Source: Brachycybe producta (Eukaryota > Arthropoda > Diplopoda > Playtdesmida > Andrognathidae). From it: a stretch of 64,000 bases of DNA. A program made the position numbers and the translations under genes. Below are positions 63,714 to 64,000 of this stretch, one piece after another; the first letter of the stretch is position 1; the number at the start of each line of letters is the position of its first letter. The notes under the pieces are model-generated. The model did not search any database. It was not told the DNA's origin and worked only from the letters and a program-made list of their open reading frames with translations. The stretch is from NCBI GenBank assembly GCA_036925085.1, contig JAUPFP010000053.1, positions 558,001 through 622,000 on the forward strand, given 5' to 3'.

Positions 63714-64000
63714 CTTCAACTTCAAATTCAACTTCAACTTCAACTTCAACTTCAACTTCAAATTCAACTTCAACATCAACTTCAACTTCAACTTCAAATT
63801 CAACTTCAACATCAACTTTAACTTCAACTTCAAATTCAACTTCAAATTCAACTTCAACTTCATCTTCAACTTCAACTTTAACTTCATCTTCAACTTCAAC
63901 TTCAACTTCAACTTAAAATTCAACTTCAACTACAACTTAAACTTTAACTTCAACTTTAACTTCAACTTCAACTTTAACTTCATCTTCAACTTCAACTTCA

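Larger units (their letters stand above)
1..64000. repeat. Hexanucleotide satellite array (CTTCAA)n / (TTGAAG)n, whole window
   Basis: Every part of the window can be cut into six-base units that are CTTCAA or a one- or two-base variant of it. The only exceptions are seven five-base units. All units run in the same direction and no inversion was seen. The plus strand is almost free of G, because CTTCAA has none and G enters only through variants such as TGTCAA, GTTCAA, CTTGAA and CTTCGA. No stretch of even 100 bases looks like anything else, so the gene-free interval is the entire window. Long arrays of this kind are typical of eukaryotic heterochromatin; that placement is inference. The species and chromosome position cannot be read from the sequence. 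Confidence 0.98.
63038..64000. repeat. F block, copy 4, collapsed and running off the window
   Basis: Keeps the CTACAA start and the four-fold 24-bp array (63038-63139), but the doublet, the dyad module and most of the middle are missing. F-type right-end sequence with two phase breaks follows after only about 570 bp. The array continues beyond the window end. Confidence 0.82.

Noticed and set aside
1-64000. CRISPR array
   Set aside because: There are no unique spacers. The sequence between any two repeats is more of the same hexamer.
1-64000. Telomere repeat array
   Set aside because: The unit does not match known telomere motifs (TTAGGG, TTAGG, TTTAGGG and relatives). It lacks G-runs on either strand and shows HOR structure typical of internal satellites.

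Overview
The whole 64 kb window is one uninterrupted simple-sequence satellite. The unit is the hexanucleotide CTTCAA (TTGAAG on the other strand), repeated about 10,660 times in one orientation. I found no gene, RNA gene, transposon, CRISPR array or unique-sequence stretch on either strand. A tandem array this long and this internally structured points to eukaryotic constitutive heterochromatin (pericentromere, centromere, subtelomere or a heterochromatic arm or B/sex chromosome). The sequence does not reveal the organism: the unit is not a known telomere repeat, and no unique flank is present.

The array is not random low-complexity DNA. Most variation comes from a small vocabulary of one-substitution hexamers (ATTCAA, CTTAAA, CTTTAA, CTTCAT, TTTCAT, TGTCAA, GTTCAA, CTTGAA, CTTCGA, CTACAA and others) used in a fixed order. 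CTTTAA is usually followed by CTTCAT, and CTTAAA by ATTCAA and then, a few units on, TGTCAA. This makes a degenerate module of roughly 80-100 bp. Modules form blocks that often begin at the rare hexamer CTACAA, and blocks form higher-order repeats (HORs).

Layout: 1-1200 is the tail of a block cut by the window edge. 1201-18900 holds two copies of a ~9.7 kb HOR (blocks I-VI). About 19.1-27.1 kb is a tandem series of 1.25-1.31 kb HOR units. 27.1-29.0 kb is a composite of pieces of the first HOR. 28975-34974 is a ~3.4 kb HOR in two copies. 35.0-39.6 kb is mosaic. 39.6-64.0 kb is a larger nested HOR in which about 7-8 kb (about 43.3-50.97 kb) recurs at about 55.7-62.92 kb, offset 12.4 to 11.95 kb.

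Three features stand out. First, the 6-bp phase is unbroken for 47,142 bp; it is then broken exactly seven times, always by the same 5-base unit in the same context, which marks copies of one ancestral event. Second, a 66-bp module with a 23-bp dyad recurs 20 times, as 120-bp-spaced doublets in the left half and singlets in the right half. Third, a 306-bp-spaced doublet lies at a fixed 198 bp from that dyad in several HOR copies. Very long open frames (Phe-Asn dipeptides on the plus strand, Leu-Lys on the minus strand) run through the array. They follow from the repeat chemistry and I do not annotate them as genes.
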